Source of the DNA: Anagrus nilaparvatae
Taxonomy: Eukaryota > Arthropoda > Insecta > Hymenoptera > Mymaridae
Assembly: GCA_022575985.1 (NCBI GenBank)
Contig: JAKSXM010000132.1
Span: 17,422,001-17,486,000 of the forward strand
DNA length: 64,000 nucleotides
Direction: 5' to 3'
Each line of letters opens with the position of its first letter. Within the stretch, counting starts at the first letter, position 1. The position numbers were made by a program, and so were the translations under genes. The notes beneath the pieces are model-generated. The model was not told where the DNA came from. It was given only the letters and a program-made list of their open reading frames with translations, and ran no database searches. Of the stretch, positions 38,918-52,476 are shown piece by piece.

Positions 38918-41052
38918 TTAATGGTATGAATTAAAGAACGCTTTGTTTTATGAAATAAATGTAAAATATTTCATTGAATTGTGAATTGTTTTAATAGCAG
39001 GTGATGTGTCTAGTATTTTGTTTACCTGTTATTAATTGATTAAGAAAGGGTAAAGTTGATTACGTGATTTGAAATTTTTACTATTTCAGACTCCTGTTAA
39101 AAAAAATAACGCAATAGGGCTTTTGGGATCGGGGCATAATTTCTGGGACGAATTTTTCTGACAAAAGATGAAAATTTCAAAAAATTTTGGCTTGATTTTC
39201 GGATTCCTCGGGAAATTTTACAGTCCCTAAATAAAACAAAATTTTAAAAAATTTCTGATAGGCTGGACAAAGAAAATAAAATTAAATTTAAAAATAATTT
39301 ATACATTTTTTAAATTTTCTTTACAATCCCGAAGAATCCGAAAATTGAGTCAGAATTTTTAATATTTTCATCCAATGACTGAAAATTTGGACACAGAAAT
39401 TTTGTTGATTTTATGTTATTTTGTTTTTTACCAGAGGCTTTTAAAAATTTTGAAATTTGATCTATTTTAACTTTTTTTTGGGTAAGTTTTGTATGGAAAT
39501 TTTTGGGCTTTGCATAAAAGACTTAAAAAATAATTGTTTATTTGATTTTATTGTACAAATTTGCATAAAAGAATAAAAAAATTCCTCGAAATTCTTTATC
39601 TGTCACTATAAAATTTTTTTTATAATTATACCTTTTTATTTAGATCTGTCGCATAATTCCTCGAATTTTTCAGTATCAGAACTTAATTACTAACAGTGAA
39701 CCATTACGTTTTATAATAGACCCAACGTGTATAATTATCAAACTAATATTTAGTATTAAAACAAGATTTCTATTACACTTAATAAAAGAAAATAAAAGCT
39801 TTTAAATAAACAACTGAAAAAAAAATACTAAAAAAAATTCTTAAACTTTTTAATTAGTCTGCGATTCACCGATTAGAGAGAAGCGTGCCGGTATGCGTTT
39901 AAAGCGAGAAATTACGCGTAACGAACTTGAATTTAGTCATATAAATGCATACTTTTTTTTTCTTTCTTTCTCTTGATCTTTATCTTGATTATATATTTTA
40001 GACGTTTGTATGTGTCTATATAAACGCGTTATTTAACAAATTATTAGTAACCGTTAGAGTGCAACTTAATTTTAACTCCATTTTATTATTTCTTTGAATT
40101 AAAAAACATAAATTAAGATGTTTATACTTTTTTTTTATTTACTTAACAAGCTATAAATTCTTATCAATGTTAATTGACATATAAAACCAACTTTTAATTA
40201 ATTAATTTAACAAAAATATAAATACAATTTTTTTGATAAAATATCACAAAAAATTGTTTTATGACGTGTTGAATATTTAAAAAAAATTTATATTAGCTAC
40301 GGTTACGCATTTTTTTATTATACCAAAAAACTTGATTCAAGCCTTACACACATTCATAAAAATGTCAAAAAAAAAGTCTTCAGACTTTAAAAAAATAATA
40401 AAAATGTGTCGCTCTCATTTTTTCTTATAATTCACCGACTGGTTTAAATCATCAAAACCGTCAAAAATGTTTTTTGTGTATTAAAGAATGATTCATTGCT
40501 AAAAATACATAAAATAATGCACTTGAAATAATTTTTTTATTTAGTAATTAAAGTTCTGCATAATATTAAATTGACCAAAAGCAAAAAAAGTTATTCGTTA
40601 AAAAAATTGTAAAATGATACTAAAAAATATGAATATTGAGCTACTTGAATAATAATCTTACTTGGAGTATCAAATTTAAATATGTTATTTGAGTATCTCA
40701 TAATTTTATTTTTAGTCAGGTGCTTCTTTCTTTATTAAAAAAAAAAAATGATAAAAATTTTAATAGCAAAAAAAATCAATTTTATTATAACCAAAGGATA
40801 CACACAAAACTTGTAAATCCGGTGTAAATAAAATAATTTACACCCCTTTGTCTTTAAAAAATAAAAGAAATAGGAAATGTCAGTCTATGGTGTGTAAAAC
40901 CGGATAACACATTGTGGATTACAAAATTTAAATAATAAGATGATTATTATTGGTTGTAATCTTTATGTTTGATAAAATTTAATTTAAAGGCTTGTTATTT
41001 AGTTATCTATTATTATATTTAATTTTAATATTTTTTATTTATTTTTACTTAC

Positions 41053-41124
41053 AGTCTTATGATATTTGATGATGTGTGTAATGATTGATCTAATTGACTT
41101 GGATATGGATGACCCAAACTTTTT
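41053..41124 (-). CDS. ci: ci coding exon 2: 72-nt in-frame exon between two giant introns
   Basis: This small exon is too short to appear as a long reading frame. It has a strong acceptor (TTTTTCAG, AG at 41126-41125) and a consensus donor (GTAAGT from 41052). Entered in the phase left by exon 1, it reads through without a stop: PKSLGHPYPSQLDQSLHT then SSNIIR, residues 120-143, and leaves two bases of codon 144. Those join exon 3 to give IIRLLSSTASVVNG. Both ends are phase 2 and the length is divisible by three, so skipping would remove 24 residues and keep frame. The call rests on splice signals, phase and the plausible Ser/His/Pro-rich sequence; I do not recognise a domain in it. Confidence 0.75.
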
Positions 41125-41579
41125 CTGAAAAATTAATTATTTAATTAATAACAAAAAAATAACGCAATAAAATAATAACTAGAGTCTAAATTATTATTAA
41201 TTTTGGATTAAGGATAAATAATAGTAAATTTTTAACTGGGTCTTATAAGAATATTTATTTTGCCGAATGCATTATTTACAAAAATAGACTGGCACATTAT
41301 AGAAAGCCAAATTAGAATTTGTAATTATGGTTAAGTTGAAAAAACGTCTCCTCTACCTTACGTTTATCTCAATGGAACTCCTGGACTAGAATTAGAAATG
41401 CAGACTGTATGAGTCATTTTTCAAGCCTCATAAACAGTAATTTCTTATCACCAATTTTCTCACTGTTACAACCAAATAAGCCAAAAAACCTTTTTTAACT
41501 CAAAAAGACCAAAGTATTACTGTAGGCCGAGTTGAATTTTAAAATGCATCTGTATGTACAAAAAGTAATATTAACGTTC

Positions 41580-42020
41580 TCTCAAAACTGTAACGTAGTC
41601 GAGAACGTAGTCATAGTTTGCTAGTCAGAATTTATCTTTTCTGGGCAGTTTCTCGAAAGCACGTATTTGTCAACTTCTGCGCGTCCTGCAAAGACGCGTT
41701 TTCTTACCACTGACGCAGAAAAATCGTATAAGATCCTTGCCCATAAAAAAATTATACCCTAAATCATAGTTTTCCAAATCGTAATTGGACGATTTAGTAA
41801 CTTTTTCCTAATTTAAAACATAAGCTTTTTTGTTATAATTATAAAACTCTGACATTTTTACAGATTCTCTCAAAATTATTTTTCTGGACAGTAGTCACGA
41901 AAGTACGATTTCAAAATCGAAATTTCTCACTATTGCCGCAGAAAAATTTTAAAAGGCTCTTGTCTATAAAGAATTACCCAAATTGTAATTTACGTGCGAT
42001 TTGGGCCATTCTTTACTTTT
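41580..42020. repeat. Two diverged tandem copies of a ~290-bp unit
   Basis: CTCTCAAAA opens both copies (about 41579 and 41869). Each then has CTGGRCAGT, an ACGAAAGTACG-like segment, a TYACYAYTGMCGCAGAAAAAT segment and CTTGYCYATAAA followed by an ATTACCC-like stretch, in the same order. Divergence is substantial, so this is an old duplication. Part of the unit is shared with the repeat near 11.45 kb. Confidence 0.6.
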
Positions 42021-44207
42021 CTGGACACAAGCCGTAAGTATACTATATTATTTGTAAAAAAATAAATTTCATCAATTGATAAACATTTTATGAATAAATT
42101 TATTATTATTCATAACTTTCTATGACTGTATAGATAGTTTTAACTATAAAGATAGTTTTTATGTAATTTTTGCATCAAAATATTTTTTCTCGTAAATGAA
42201 ATGATTTTGTAAGACTTCATGAAAACCGCGCATTAAACTATTATAATATTATATTTGAAATAAAGTATAAACATACCATTTAATAAATTATTTCATTAAA
42301 ATTTTACTGGGATTTTTTAGTTTCGTTAAAGTAAATAAATAAATAAACTTTATAGGATATATTATTTTTATTTGATATATCGGTACATATTTTATTCTCT
42401 AGGTTTTCTTCGATTTTGGTAGGAATCATTTCAACTTATATATTGATAAAATATTACATTCTACTATCGGTTTCAAAAAGATGCGAACTGGGGGCTGATA
42501 AACTTTTCTAGGACCCATTTAAGAGTTTTCAATTCTAACACGAGTTTCAGAATGTTAATTCTCTACCAAGGGCAAAAATGACGCACGCGAAATTGGAAAA
42601 TAATAATTATTGTTCACTAGTAAAGAAATTAAAATTGCTTTACTTATTTAACAACTCAAAAAATAACTCTTAGCTAAATTTCTCAAATAAACCTGATACA
42701 TCCCAGCGTCCCAAATTCCTTATCATATTTAATAAAGACACCAGCAGCCATAAAACTTTCACAAAAAAAAGAACCCACAAGACATTATAATTCAAAAAAA
42801 AGAAAATTAAGCAATAAATTAAAAAAAAAAAGGGAAGATACACTACAAGCCTTACATATAAAGTTATTTAAAAATTCATAATATATTATAATGTGAATAT
42901 AAAATCACGTGCAAAGTAAAAATTAAAACCTGTAATACTTAAAGCATACCATAATTACAGATAAAATAAAAAACTTAAAAAATTATACATGTTAAAATTT
43001 TTATTTTAAGATATATCCATAATAAAGTAATCAATACGCCCTTATAATATTTTTCTTTTATAATAATAAACCTGTAGGTATGTACCCAAAATAAAATAAA
43101 AAAAAACATACTTTTTTTTTTATTATCCTTTCTCATCTCTATATGAATTAAAGAGAAAAGAAAATAAAATCAATAACCTTTAAATTTAGTATTATAAAGA
43201 TGCAATGAATAAAAAAAAATTTATGTTTTATTTTTTTTTAGGTTATATAAATGTAAGGTTGATAGTAATATTGTATACACTGTGTAAAAAAGTACTGTGT
43301 TTTATTGTAATTCAAAAATGTATATGGGTTGGTCCAGGTAATTTTGGCACATTTTCAGAGAGTTTCGGTCCTAGATTTTGGAGTTAATTTCATGCAGCAA
43401 GATTTTTTGTTTTTTAGGGACAAGAGACACTGAGTTAAAATAATATTCAACTCTAGTACTATGTTTAGTAACTATCTTTAGAAATCTTGTAAAATTCTGC
43501 TCCATGTAATTGATCATGTTAATTTTATTGGAATTAGTTTTGTGTAAGTTAAAATTTCAAATAATTTTTTGAGCCTAATTTTTAAAATTAGATAATTTAA
43601 ACAATTTGAATTTTGAAGATGCGTCCAATATTAGACTATAATTATTAAAAAATCTGAAAATAGAAGAGTTGATAAAAAAGATAAGAAATGAAAGCTTAGT
43701 CAAAAATATTCAAGAACTGCACTGTGGTTCAATTTTAGTCACAAAATAATCTTTATTATCCTTAAAAAAAATTTTTTATTTTTTTTATAACCAATTTTTT
43801 CCAAATCTTCTAAAACACAAACATATTCCCAAAATATTAATTACCGAAAATTCAAATTTCTTAACCCTAAAAATAACCTGAAAAATCCCATGCATCCACA
43901 CAGAAATAAAAAAGCACATTGTGCATAAATGCGACCTTTTATATAAGATATTAAGAATCGATTTCCTCTTTGATAATATTCTTTAAAATATTTGCACACA
44001 AATACATAATAACATAATAAAGAAACTATGCATTTATTGTATTATATGCGCTTGCAGTTCAGTCCAGTGCATATTTTTTTTTATAATTTCATTTTATTTT
44101 TTCTCGCGATATTCTCTTTTCTCTCTATCATATTATAAGTAAATAAATGTATAAATGAATACATACAACCTATACAGGTATATTATATAAATTTTATTTT
44201 TTGCGAA

Positions 44208-44222
44208 TGTGTGTGTGTGTGT
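44208..44222. repeat. (GT)7 microsatellite
   Basis: About seven GT units in intron 1. Confidence 0.85.
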
Positions 44223-46251
44223 ATTTATATAAAGTTTTATAAAATCAGACATTCGGGCGCAATTCTTTGCATGTATGAATATGTACCTTCATCTTTCATT
44301 CCTTATCTTTTCATGATCTTTTATTCTCTGGTCATATAGTACACTCCACCTCTTTTTTTTTATTTTTCTCCTTTTTTTATCTCGGTCTTATCTTATCCTT
44401 CTTCCTTATAAATTTCTTATACTTACGTATTGTATTATACACTTATTGTAATTTACCTTTATATGCACAATTGAGCTTTATTTTTTTTTTCTTTTGTTTT
44501 TGTAGAATTTTTACAATTTTTGTTTTTTAAAGGCTTGATTAATTTGTAATTTTTAAAATTTTGGGTTATTTTGGGAAAATATGCTATCTGATAGTACTAT
44601 TCAAATATTTGAAAATCAAAATAATTTTATCGTTTTATCAATAATTTTAATTCTCTTAAAAAACGAGTAAAAATTTGTTTCAAAATAACCCTTTTAATTG
44701 CTAAATACAAAACTATCATTGAAAAAATGTATTGGAAAAAATGCCATATTTATTCTCACATAATAAATTTTCTTAATTTTTATTTTCAGTAAAAAATTGA
44801 AACACTTAAAAAAGCTTTTTTTAAAATCTTTTCTCAAAATTATGTAATACAAAAAATAACATAAATTAATAAAAAAGCATATTATTTATTTTGCTTTTTT
44901 AAGCTAAATGATTGATGTTAAGTCTAAATATTTTAGATTTATTTTTAAAAATAAAATTATATAAGTTTGAAATATAAAAATAAATTTTTTATAAATAAAA
45001 TATTCTTGAGTTATTTTTTAAAAGGCTTAAATTGTTATTAATAATATTATTTTTATTGATTCATATTTTATTGCGTTGATTCAATAATTTTAACATGAAA
45101 AATGGTTATAGGGAAAAAAAGTAGGTGGAAAAGACCTCCAAAATAGAGGGTGGGTAAAAAAGGGAAAGTCAAATGTACTTAAAATCATTTGGGATTCAGG
45201 AATAATTTGGGTTATTTAAGATCCGTTGGTTTTGTTAACATACAAATTACTAGTCATAAGTTTTTTTGTTTTGTAAACACGATAAATTTGTTCTCTCAAG
45301 TTAATCAAAAGTCATTATTTTAAACTTTTACAAAAACTTTTACAAAATTTTTCCACATTTAAAAAAATCCCTGAAAAATCAGTACTACTCGAAATAGTGA
45401 AACGAATGTAATAAGGTTTAGTTCTTGAATCCACTTTCAAAGAAGTATTAAAAAAAATTAATTAAGATATAAACATAATAATCAAGATTCCAATAATAAA
45501 AAATCACAATTAGTGTTATAAATAAAACCATTGAAGTTACAATAAAAATTCTTCATATTTATTTTTTTGTGATAAAAAAAAGGAGTATCTTATTTAGTTA
45601 TTAATTCAATTCCCAAGGCAGGTACAACAGAGAGAGAATAAAATATTATAGGAATGCAATACAAGAAATATTTTTTTTTTTTAGTTTGAAAACTTACAAT
45701 ACTCTTTAAATGGGTAAAAAAATTTATTGAAATTCCACAGGATTGTATAAAAATAACATGGATTTATACATTGTTTAATTATATATATTAAAAGAGAAGA
45801 AAATATTTTAAATTAAAAAAAGTGTAAAAAATTATTTATACCTGTTAGTTATTTTATAATAATAATCCATGCTGTAAATAAATGAAATTTTTTTGCTATG
45901 GGGCCTTAAAACTCGAATTTTTTTAATACTTTTTCTTGATAATTTTCAAAAAATCATTTCAAAGTATTTTGGGTTGTAAATTACTCGGTAGTAAATATTT
46001 GGAAAATTCTGTAAAATTTTTGGATTCATACAGTTTAAAATGGTTTTAAAATTAATAAATTGAGAAAGATTGTAGATTAATTAATAGTTTATTAATTGTT
46101 AAGATTCACGTAAAAAATTGTATAATCATGATTTTTATTTGAAAATTTACTCATTTTGTTTATATATTAAACAATTTTTTAATAAAAAAATAAATATAAA
46201 CTGTTCAATTTTGATTTTTACACTTTCAGGTTGCTTGAATATTCCTTACAT

Positions 46252-48015
46252 TAAGGTACTCGTACCAGTACATGAACGATTAAGAATTTTCGTTTACTAA
46301 AAACGAAATATCAGGCAAAATATTTATTATTATTGCATAATTTTTTTTTTAACATTAAAATTAGTTCATTATCTACATTTTGACACCCATATATTGCTCC
46401 AACTTGCATTTGTTTTTTTAGAATTAAGCAATATTCACGACATGTCTAATGCACCAGTACATGAACGACCAAAAATTAAATGCTCCATCGTTTATGGTAG
46501 AGTGCACCAATACCTGAACGATTTGAAATTATTCATTTTAACGTTAAATAAAGTCTTTTAGGTTATAAATAGCGTATATTTTTATCACTAGAATGTTTAA
46601 TTATTAATTTTAATGCATTTTTTTAATAATAATATGTATTAACGTTAAATTCATGAAATTTTAACGTTACCGTTTTGAGCTTTAACTATATACTCCCGTA
46701 ATCATTAAATGATTTTTCACACTAAACATAATTTTCTTTAACTTTTTCACTATTTTACACTAAAAATAATCATCACAGGATTTAAAAAAAAATAATAATA
46801 AAAATAGTTAACAGAACAAAACGAGATGAAAAAATAGGTACATAAAAGAAGTATTCCTATAACTGTTGTTACAACGTAAAAAAATTTTATTAATTGCTAT
46901 ATTTGATAATAAAGAATATAGATTCTTAATATTAATTAATAATTCATTTCTGATTATCAAATAATACCTATTTTAAACAAATTCAAAATCATCGCAATAT
47001 ACCTACTATTCAGTAACGTTTTTCTATTATGCCTTTGATTATTAATAATAATAAGTATAGGTATTGTTGATTCTTCTTTTTATCTCTTTCTCTCTCTTAT
47101 TTTTTAGTTTTTATTCAAAGATATTATAAACTTACTGGATTATTTATCTCAAGAGAAAAAATACACTGTACAAATGAAAACAATACTGACAGTGTACTTG
47201 CCATTCCGTGTTGTACCTATATAGGTATAATATACTTAATTCAGAGCAGAAGAATCCTCTGCATTTTTAAAATTGACAGTTGCACACACACGAACACGCA
47301 TACACGCGTAGTCCAGAATCCAGAATTACAGAGAGTGTATTACTTGCGCGCGCTTTCACGTGCCTAGCTTTTGTTTATATGAACGTTTTCAATGTAAATA
47401 TTTGTATAATAATTAACCAAAAGGAGTTGTTATAAATTATTTATTTTAAAGTTATACATTAAAAATTAGTTTAAAAAATTATTTCAACTGTTATTAATTA
47501 ATTATAATGTTATATTATCAATAAAAGTGTTACGAAATTCGATTAAGTATGGTCATTAATGTTATTGTTCCAGAAGCTGAACGCCGTTCAGCTTTTGGAG
47601 CAAAGCTTGAAAATTGATGTTGTATTTTAAAGTGACACGATTATAGTAAAAAACAATAAGAAAAAGGTTTTATTATAGTGAAATCAAAACGGGAGAGTGT
47701 GTAGAAAATAACTAAAACAATTATTTTTTGTTTATATTAATTTAAATATTAATTGTTTCCTTAAGAAAAAAACTAAAAACGTTGTTAAATTCTTAAGGAA
47801 TTCGATCATTTGAGTACAACTTTTTTTCAATTATCCGTTTTTCAAAATTTTCGAAAGATAAGCAAATAATTTTTTTTTTAAATTAATCAGTGATGTTTTA
47901 GCTTTAATATTTACCAATTTTTATTATTTAAAACTCACAAATAATATTAAAATAATACAAATTACGGTCATCGTTCAGGTACTGGTGGTCGTTCATGTAC
48001 TGGTACGAGTACCTT
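46252..48015. mobile_element. 1.76-kb non-autonomous DNA element with 27-bp TIRs and subterminal 17-mers
   Basis: A perfect 27-bp inverted repeat, AAGGTACTCGTACCAGTACA then TGAACGA, lies at 46253-46279 and 47989-48015. The motif CACCAGTACATGAACGA or a close variant recurs at 46452-46468 and 46505-46521 on the left and again, inverted, at about 47971-47988 on the right. That gives five copies pointing inward from both ends. CCTTACAT occurs just outside the left end (46244-46251) and at the right end (48012-48019), overlapping the TIR. This suggests a 6-8 bp target duplication with unclear borders. The interior holds a near-perfect palindrome at 47570-47598 and TACCTATATAGGTA at 47214-47227, but no transposase frame. 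Confidence 0.8.
47570..47598. repeat. Near-perfect 29-bp palindrome inside the 1.76-kb element
   Basis: CCAGAAGCTGAACG and CGTTCAGCTTTTGG flank a single central C, with one mismatch in 14 pairs. It could be a cruciform or a dimeric protein-binding site. Confidence 0.8.
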
Positions 48016-51000
48016 ACATGAAATTTCAAAAAAATCACATATAAAAAATAATTTACAAAATTCCTGCTTAGATATTTCAGCAAATATTTGAATTTTCAAG
48101 AAAATCAGACCAGCAAGGCATAAAATATTAATCAAATAAAAATTAATTACAATGATTTAAAAAAAAAGCTGTATTTAATTCCAGATCAACAAAAATCAAT
48201 TAAATCATCATTATTCTTTGAAAAAATTAAAACCAACAAAGTTCAAAATTTATATTAAAATGAATCATCAGAATTTAAAGTCTAAAAAAAGAAACAATTC
48301 AAAAAAAAAAATAATTAAAAAAAATTTGTTTAATGATTGACACATAATAAATTTTTAATGTCAATGACCTAATGGTACCTTTAAATTAAAGAGAAATGAT
48401 GATTTTAATATTTAATTTATTACAAGTCATTTACAAATACACTTTGTAAAATACAATAAAAATTCTTGAACACCAAATTTCAGTGAGTATGGAGCATTTT
48501 TTTTAGGAACATCTCATTAATAAATACATGAGAATAAAAAATTATGATAATCATGTCCTACTGTTGTGTATAAAAAGATGGACATTTAAAGAAATGAGAA
48601 TTCTTTGAAAATTATTGTGTGAGCTTTATTGCTGTCTGTCAACACGCTATCGTAATTATTATTCAATTTTATTTTATGTATCATTTGGAATAAGAGGAAT
48701 TCAAATTATGCTAATCTAATATCGAAAGTTTCTAATTATTTTAGTTTTGAATATTCAAAAATTGACGGATTGATTAATCATTGCTTAAGAATTTTTAGCC
48801 CTAATTATTTGATTAATGTAATTTTTTTCGAAGAAACTTGGCATTATCAGTAGAACTGATCAGTGTGTAAAAAACCAAAGAATTTTACTACAACAATAAA
48901 AAGTAAAAATAAATAGTAAAAATTTTATTTTCTCTCGCCACAATATTTTTAATTATATTTGCTTTGACTGTAGACTAAAATTAAAATTTCACATTTTTGC
49001 CACATTGATCATATGAGAAGAAGAAGATTTACTTCATAAGGAAATTTTAGGTACAGTCTAACATATAAATCAAAAAAAATTTTTACAAAAATATTATTTT
49101 AAATATTTTATTTCACATTGCAAAAAATGAAGGAAAGACTGCGAGTATAAAAATAATAAATACTCACACATACGATGTAAAATATTATTACTTAAAAAAA
49201 AATATTTTAAAATAATAAAATACGATTTATCAAAATAAATATAGAAAGTTAAAAAAAAATTCAAGTGCGGAAGTCATCAAAAAAAAAAAGAGATATAAAA
49301 AATTTTTTTTAGTATTCTGTAGAATGTGTCATGTAAAGTTTGAAAGAGTCACTGTGTAATAAAAAGAGAAATTAAAGTAATATAATAATTAAAAAAATTA
49401 TGATGAGAGATAATAATTGTAAAATTTAGTCATTTTTGAATATTTTTTTATGCGAGACGAATAAATTGAATTTTATTGAACTGATGAGATTATTATGAGT
49501 CATAATGATTAAGATTTAATGAATGTTGTGGGTATAGACAGTATAGACTAAACAATATTTTATATAATGCAGATTTTATTTATCAATTGAATATGATACA
49601 TTGTATTTTTCAGATTAATATTTTGAGTTTATCTAAATTGATTATTTTTTTATAATTTATGATTTGCTTAAATAAAGATAAGACAACTTTTAATTCAGGC
49701 ATTATTTATTTATTTTTACAATAAATTTCACAAAGAACCTGACGAATAATTAAATTAAATACAAATAGTTCATTACGAGCCCTTGTTTAAAAGAGTAAAG
49801 AATAGCTCAAATTATTTCTAAACTTCTCTAAAATTCTAAAACTTATGACATCACCACTACGCTATATACGATCTGTGGTTACGTCTTCTCGCTTTGAATT
49901 TTAAAAAACAAAAATATATAACCCATACAAAGCCCCCTATCGTGGATTCAATATTGATTCAATATTTTGAACTCGGTATTTTTCATATTTACCGCTATTC
50001 ACAAGCATAATAAAATTTCATTTTAAATTTTTATAGTCAATAATGCTTTAAAAATTCGTAAAATACGGGTAGCATAAATTTAATTTGAATACAATTTTGG
50101 CAAATAAAAAAAAAGGCATAAAATAGAACTTAACCAAAAATCCATTGTGTATTTAAAACTACTTAAAATCTGCAAACACAAAAAAACACCCATGCAAAAC
50201 TAAAAATCTAAAAAAGAAATATTTTTTTTTGCAATTTCAAAATTTAATTCACAAAAAAAAGAAGAAGAAACTTTAATAACACTGAAATTTATTATTGAAT
50301 ACAAAAAAATTTAAATAAAAGAACCGGAAAAGAATTCTTGAAACCAGAAACGAATAAATCAATGATGTATTATAGATAATAATCGTTATTTTTTAGGAAA
50401 TTTTTTTTTCTGTCTATTTGATTCGGCAAGATAATAAGGTCAAGAAAAGAAAGAACTTATAATTCTATTGAAACATAAATCAGATTTTTGTTAAAATAAA
50501 ATTTATAAAATCTTGATAATTTCTTTATTATTAAATTATAAATTAAAATGTCAAATTTATTTTATCATATTTACATTTTTTTATACTAAAAAAGATAGAA
50601 AAATACTGTTAAAAAAATGTTATTTCAACGAGATTAAAAAATTATGATTTAATTTTTCTAAAAACTGGTTTTTTTTCGCATAAAATTTTAAAAAATACTT
50701 CGTGATGTAGGTTTATAAATAAACTCGATGTAATAATTTTACATAGATCGAGCATGTTCATTTAATTTTTATGCAAATAAATGAATAAAAAAATAAAAAA
50801 ATAATCAAAATAGATAAAAAAATAAAAATATAGAGAGAAAGAGACAGGATGATAAAGGAAAGATATAAATTTTAATAAAAAGGCGCCTTGTGATATTTTC
50901 TTCCTCGACTGGCACGTTCATATGTGCATAAAAAGTGTATGAAGTGATTAGCAACTCGATTACATAGTCGATCATGCAAAGATAATTACAAAGACCGCAT

Positions 51001-51792
51001 TCACCTCCTTTTTGCTTCATTGATGTTGTGTGTGATAATTTAATTTGTATGGGAGTCTAGGGTATTATGGTTTTATTATATATTTTATAATTAAATAGCA
51101 GATGATATTTTCTAATTGGTATTCATCAGATTTTCATTTGTGAAGTTGTTTGAAAATTATTATTTTAAGTAAAGATCAAAAAGAGTGATATGATAGAGTT
51201 GGATTTGGGGATCTTTTGTGATAAACTATTTTGATCTATAAAATTCTAATAATGAAGCTAAAATACCTGGATCTTCCCTATAGTTTTACATTTTTTTTTA
51301 TATAAATGTACATAAAAGCATTGGTCTTTTGCTTTCAATGAGTCTGATTTCTGGTTCTAAATAAACTTAAAAATAATAAAAATCATAAAAATTTTATAAA
51401 AGCTTCATGTATGCCTAAAAATATCTAAAATTTTTTAAAATAAAGTTGCCTAAGTAAATTCTTTGAATAATTTTATTTTTTTTATTTTTAGGGTGCAAAC
51501 TAGCATAAAAACCACTTGTTAACGAAGTTCTTAAAAAAATTATTTTCATGATGATAGAAAATAAAATCTTGGTGGTAGAAAAGATCTTTGAATGATAGCG
51601 TGCGATTTTTCAATATTTTATACAAGACCGGCAAGTTAAAAAAGGGATCAAAATGAAGAAGCTAGTAGATGTACACCTTTAAGCTTCTTATGATATATTT
51701 TATCATTAGATAAACGGATTTTAAAATTAGATTTCTTTTCTCGAGATTTTCCGCATATTTGTTTTATTAAAATTTTCTTTTGAATAAATCCT

Positions 51793-52168
51793 ACACTGAA
51801 AAAAAAATCCTATTGCGGTAATAAAGAAAATTCCAGAAAATTTTGGTTATTCAAATTAGAATTGCATTCAAGTATAACTGCTGACAGGAGTCTTGTAACG
51901 ATTACGGTCAGAATTTCCCTTTTCTTGACTGAATTGATTATAAGACTGCAAAATGTAAATACATATAAGCTAGTTTAATAAATTCTCGAAAGAGAAATGT
52001 ACTTCCTAAGCTATATAAGCAATGGTTGACTATCTATATTTCACATTATTAAAATACTGTAAATTGAAATAATTTTAATATAATAAATAATAATTTCGGG
52101 TTTCTATTTTGGAATTTATTGCAAATGTAATATTTCAAACCACAAGCCGAATTTCGGTTTTTCACTGG
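51793..52168. repeat. Possible small element with CACTGAAAAA-type ends, abutting the 52161 element
   Basis: ACACTGAAAAAAAAATCCTA then TTGCGG at 51793-51818 faces an inverted relative, CAGTGAAAAACCGAAATTCG, read in reverse from about 52168. The latter also resembles the repeat at 11590-11640. The interior shows no coding potential, and the arms are only moderately similar. Confidence 0.4.
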
Positions 52169-52476
52169 GACTGGATGCTAAAGTCGTTGTATGGTCTATA
52201 GCAGGTGTATACAAATTAAGTATAGTCATATACATACTTGTTCAACTATCTGTATAGAAAAATATAGATCATATTAGTTTTGTATAGTATATGTACACAG
52301 ATTGCAATACAGGTACCATTTGCATTGGCTTATGTCGTATACGCGTTTTTTAGTTTTCGTATAGAAATAACATAGGTTAAGTGTATAGGTCATTAATAAT
52401 ATTATAAATATCAGTTATTAGGTTACACGTTTAAGCTATAGACTATACAACGACTTTAGCATCCAGCCCCTGTGAA
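52161..52476. mobile_element. 316-bp element with ~42-bp terminal inverted repeats
   Basis: The arms 52161-52202 and 52435-52476 are inverted copies sharing CTGGATGCTAAAGTCGTTGT and then GTCTATAGC, with only a few mismatches near the outer ends (TTCACTGGGA versus TTCACAGGGG). The interior is rich in GTATA motifs and has no open frame. No convincing target duplication is visible. The size and structure are those of a MITE. Confidence 0.8.

Larger units (their letters stand above)
5200..41052 (-). other. ci: ci intron 2 (35.9 kb)
   Basis: This GT-AG intron lies between exons 2 and 3 and makes up more than half of the window. It is mostly A/T-rich with no recognisable gene. Supported contents are repeat-family sequence at 11436-11640, two foldback elements (25952-26785 and 38238-38917) and a long-range inverted repeat pair (25168-25629 and 30068-30416). 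There are less A/T-rich islands at about 10560-11120, 19340-20310, 21809-22030, 29261-29402 and 34540-35240. Large introns of developmental regulators commonly hold enhancers, and the islands are the best candidates here, but that is inference. Confidence 0.75.

Noticed and set aside
24940..42240. CRISPR-like reading of the recurring CATTTC..GCGAGAAA motif
   Set aside because: The copies are irregularly spaced, diverged and in both orientations in a eukaryotic intron; they are a dispersed repeat, not an array.
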